23,541 nt of DNA from Holophagaceae bacterium (lineage in GTDB: Bacteria; Acidobacteriota; Holophagae; Holophagales; Holophagaceae): assembly GCA_003158505.1 (NCBI GenBank), contig PMJK01000110.1:1-23541 (forward strand), written 5' to 3'. The number at the start of each line of letters is the position of its first letter. Within the stretch, counting starts at the first letter, position 1. A model generated the notes under the pieces. The model was not told the origin of the DNA and did not search any database. It saw only the letters and a program-made list of their open reading frames with translations. This document shows, one piece after another, positions 23,084 to 23,541 of the stretch. A program made the translations under genes and the position numbers.

Positions 23084-23524
23084 ATGCCGACTTATCGGGT
23101 GGTAGCCGCATCCGGACTGCTTTCTGCCGAGAAAAAGCAGCGGATCGCCCAGGGGATTACCCGCGTGCATAACCGGGTGACCGGAGCCCAGGCGTTCTTC
23201 GCGCAGGTCATTTTCACGGAGGTCGCCAAAGGCGATCATTTCGTCGGCGGCGCCCCCCTGCAGGGGGACCAGGTGTTCGTGCACGGCCACATCCGCTCCG
23301 GTCGAACACCCGAGCGAAAGAGGCAACTGCTCCTTGAGTTGGTGGCCGAGATCGCCAGCGCCGGGGCCATCGCACCCAACCGGATCTGGGCCTACATCGC
23401 CGAGCTCCCGCCGGGCCAAATGGCTGAGTACGGGCATATCCTTCCGGAACCGGGCGAGGAATCGGCCTGGCTGGCAGGCCTCCCAGCCGCGGACCGCCAA
23501 TTGATGGAACGCAGTTCCCTCTGA
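23084..23524 (+). CDS. Tautomerase superfamily protein, cis-CaaD/Cg10062-like
   Basis: A 146-codon member of the tautomerase superfamily (two fused beta-alpha-beta units). The start at 23084 has AAGGAG about 8 bases upstream and leaves Pro as residue 1 after Met removal, as catalysis in this family needs; the ATG at 23069 would bury that Pro. Numbering from Pro1, the six residues known to matter in cis-3-chloroacrylate dehalogenase are all present: Pro1, His28, Arg70, Arg73, Tyr103 and Glu114. Surrounding blocks also match (FVHGHIRSGR, IWAYIAELPP, QMAEYGHILP). The close relative Cg10062 has the same six residues but is a poor dehalogenase, so the natural substrate is uncertain. No partner such as a malonate semialdehyde decarboxylase is visible before the window ends. 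Confidence 0.9.
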   Translation: MPTYRVVAASGLLSAEKKQRIAQGITRVHNRVTGAQAFFAQVIFTEVAKGDHFVGGAPLQGDQVFVHGHIRSGRTPERKRQLLLELVAEIASAGAIAPNRIWAYIAELPPGQMAEYGHILPEPGEESAWLAGLPAADRQLMERSSL

Positions 23525-23541
23525 GTTTCGTTAGGCACTCT

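Noticed and set aside
1..23541. CRISPR array, tRNA/rRNA genes, insertion sequence or prophage
   Set aside because: I saw no regularly spaced repeats, cloverleaf-like arms, transposase or integrase motifs, or phage genes on either strand.

Overview
This 23.5 kb window is a dense, GC-rich (roughly two-thirds GC), apparently chromosomal stretch from a Gram-negative-type bacterium. I lean towards Acidobacteriota, class Holophagae (Geothrix/Holophaga-like), because of the mix of genes and the compact style, but no marker gene in the window proves this. I find 22 coding regions and no rRNA, tRNA, CRISPR array, insertion sequence or prophage gene.

Layout. On the minus strand, 1-3719 holds the N-terminal 909 codons of glutamate synthase large subunit (gltB, running off the left edge) and methionine aminopeptidase (map). 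Divergent from map is a tightly overlapped plus-strand unit, 3760-6567: a small lipoprotein, two proteins I cannot assign and a DUF1697 protein. It is followed by a TMEM175-type potassium channel (6619-7194). An Lrp/AsnC regulator (minus, 7184-7666) is divergent from a PLP-dependent Cys/Met-metabolism enzyme (7737-8945), with a perfect inverted repeat between them. The 280-base gap 8946-9225 holds an AT-rich imperfect palindrome with a 10-base tandem repeat. Then come recG and purU (plus), a TrpB2-type tryptophan synthase beta chain and coaD (minus), and a plus-strand run: ddl, an orphan flagellar rod-like protein, a degenerate S41 protease with a PDZ domain, a YibQ-type divergent polysaccharide deacetylase, crcB and DUF190. 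On the minus strand follow an RsbW-like ATPase and ppc. The right end (plus) has dodecin, a YbaK-type tRNA deacylase and a tautomerase with the full cis-CaaD catalytic set.

How it fits together. Most genes are housekeeping: nitrogen assimilation (gltB), anaplerosis (ppc), N-terminal processing (map), fork repair (recG), one-carbon balance (purU), CoA (coaD) and cell wall (ddl, and probably the S41/YibQ pair). Functional pairs visible from spacing are the Lrp regulator with the PLP enzyme, the S41-like protein with YibQ (1-base overlap), and crcB with DUF190.

The most interesting points are: an S41-family protein that appears to have lost its catalytic Ser and Lys; a tautomerase matching all six catalytic residues of cis-3-chloroacrylate dehalogenase; a recurring TANNNT-type box 5-6 bases before ATG in genes without a Shine-Dalgarno site, suggesting leaderless mRNAs; the palindromic repeat before recG; and an unassigned lipoprotein operon. 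I see no clear sign of a wholly new defence or mobile system here.
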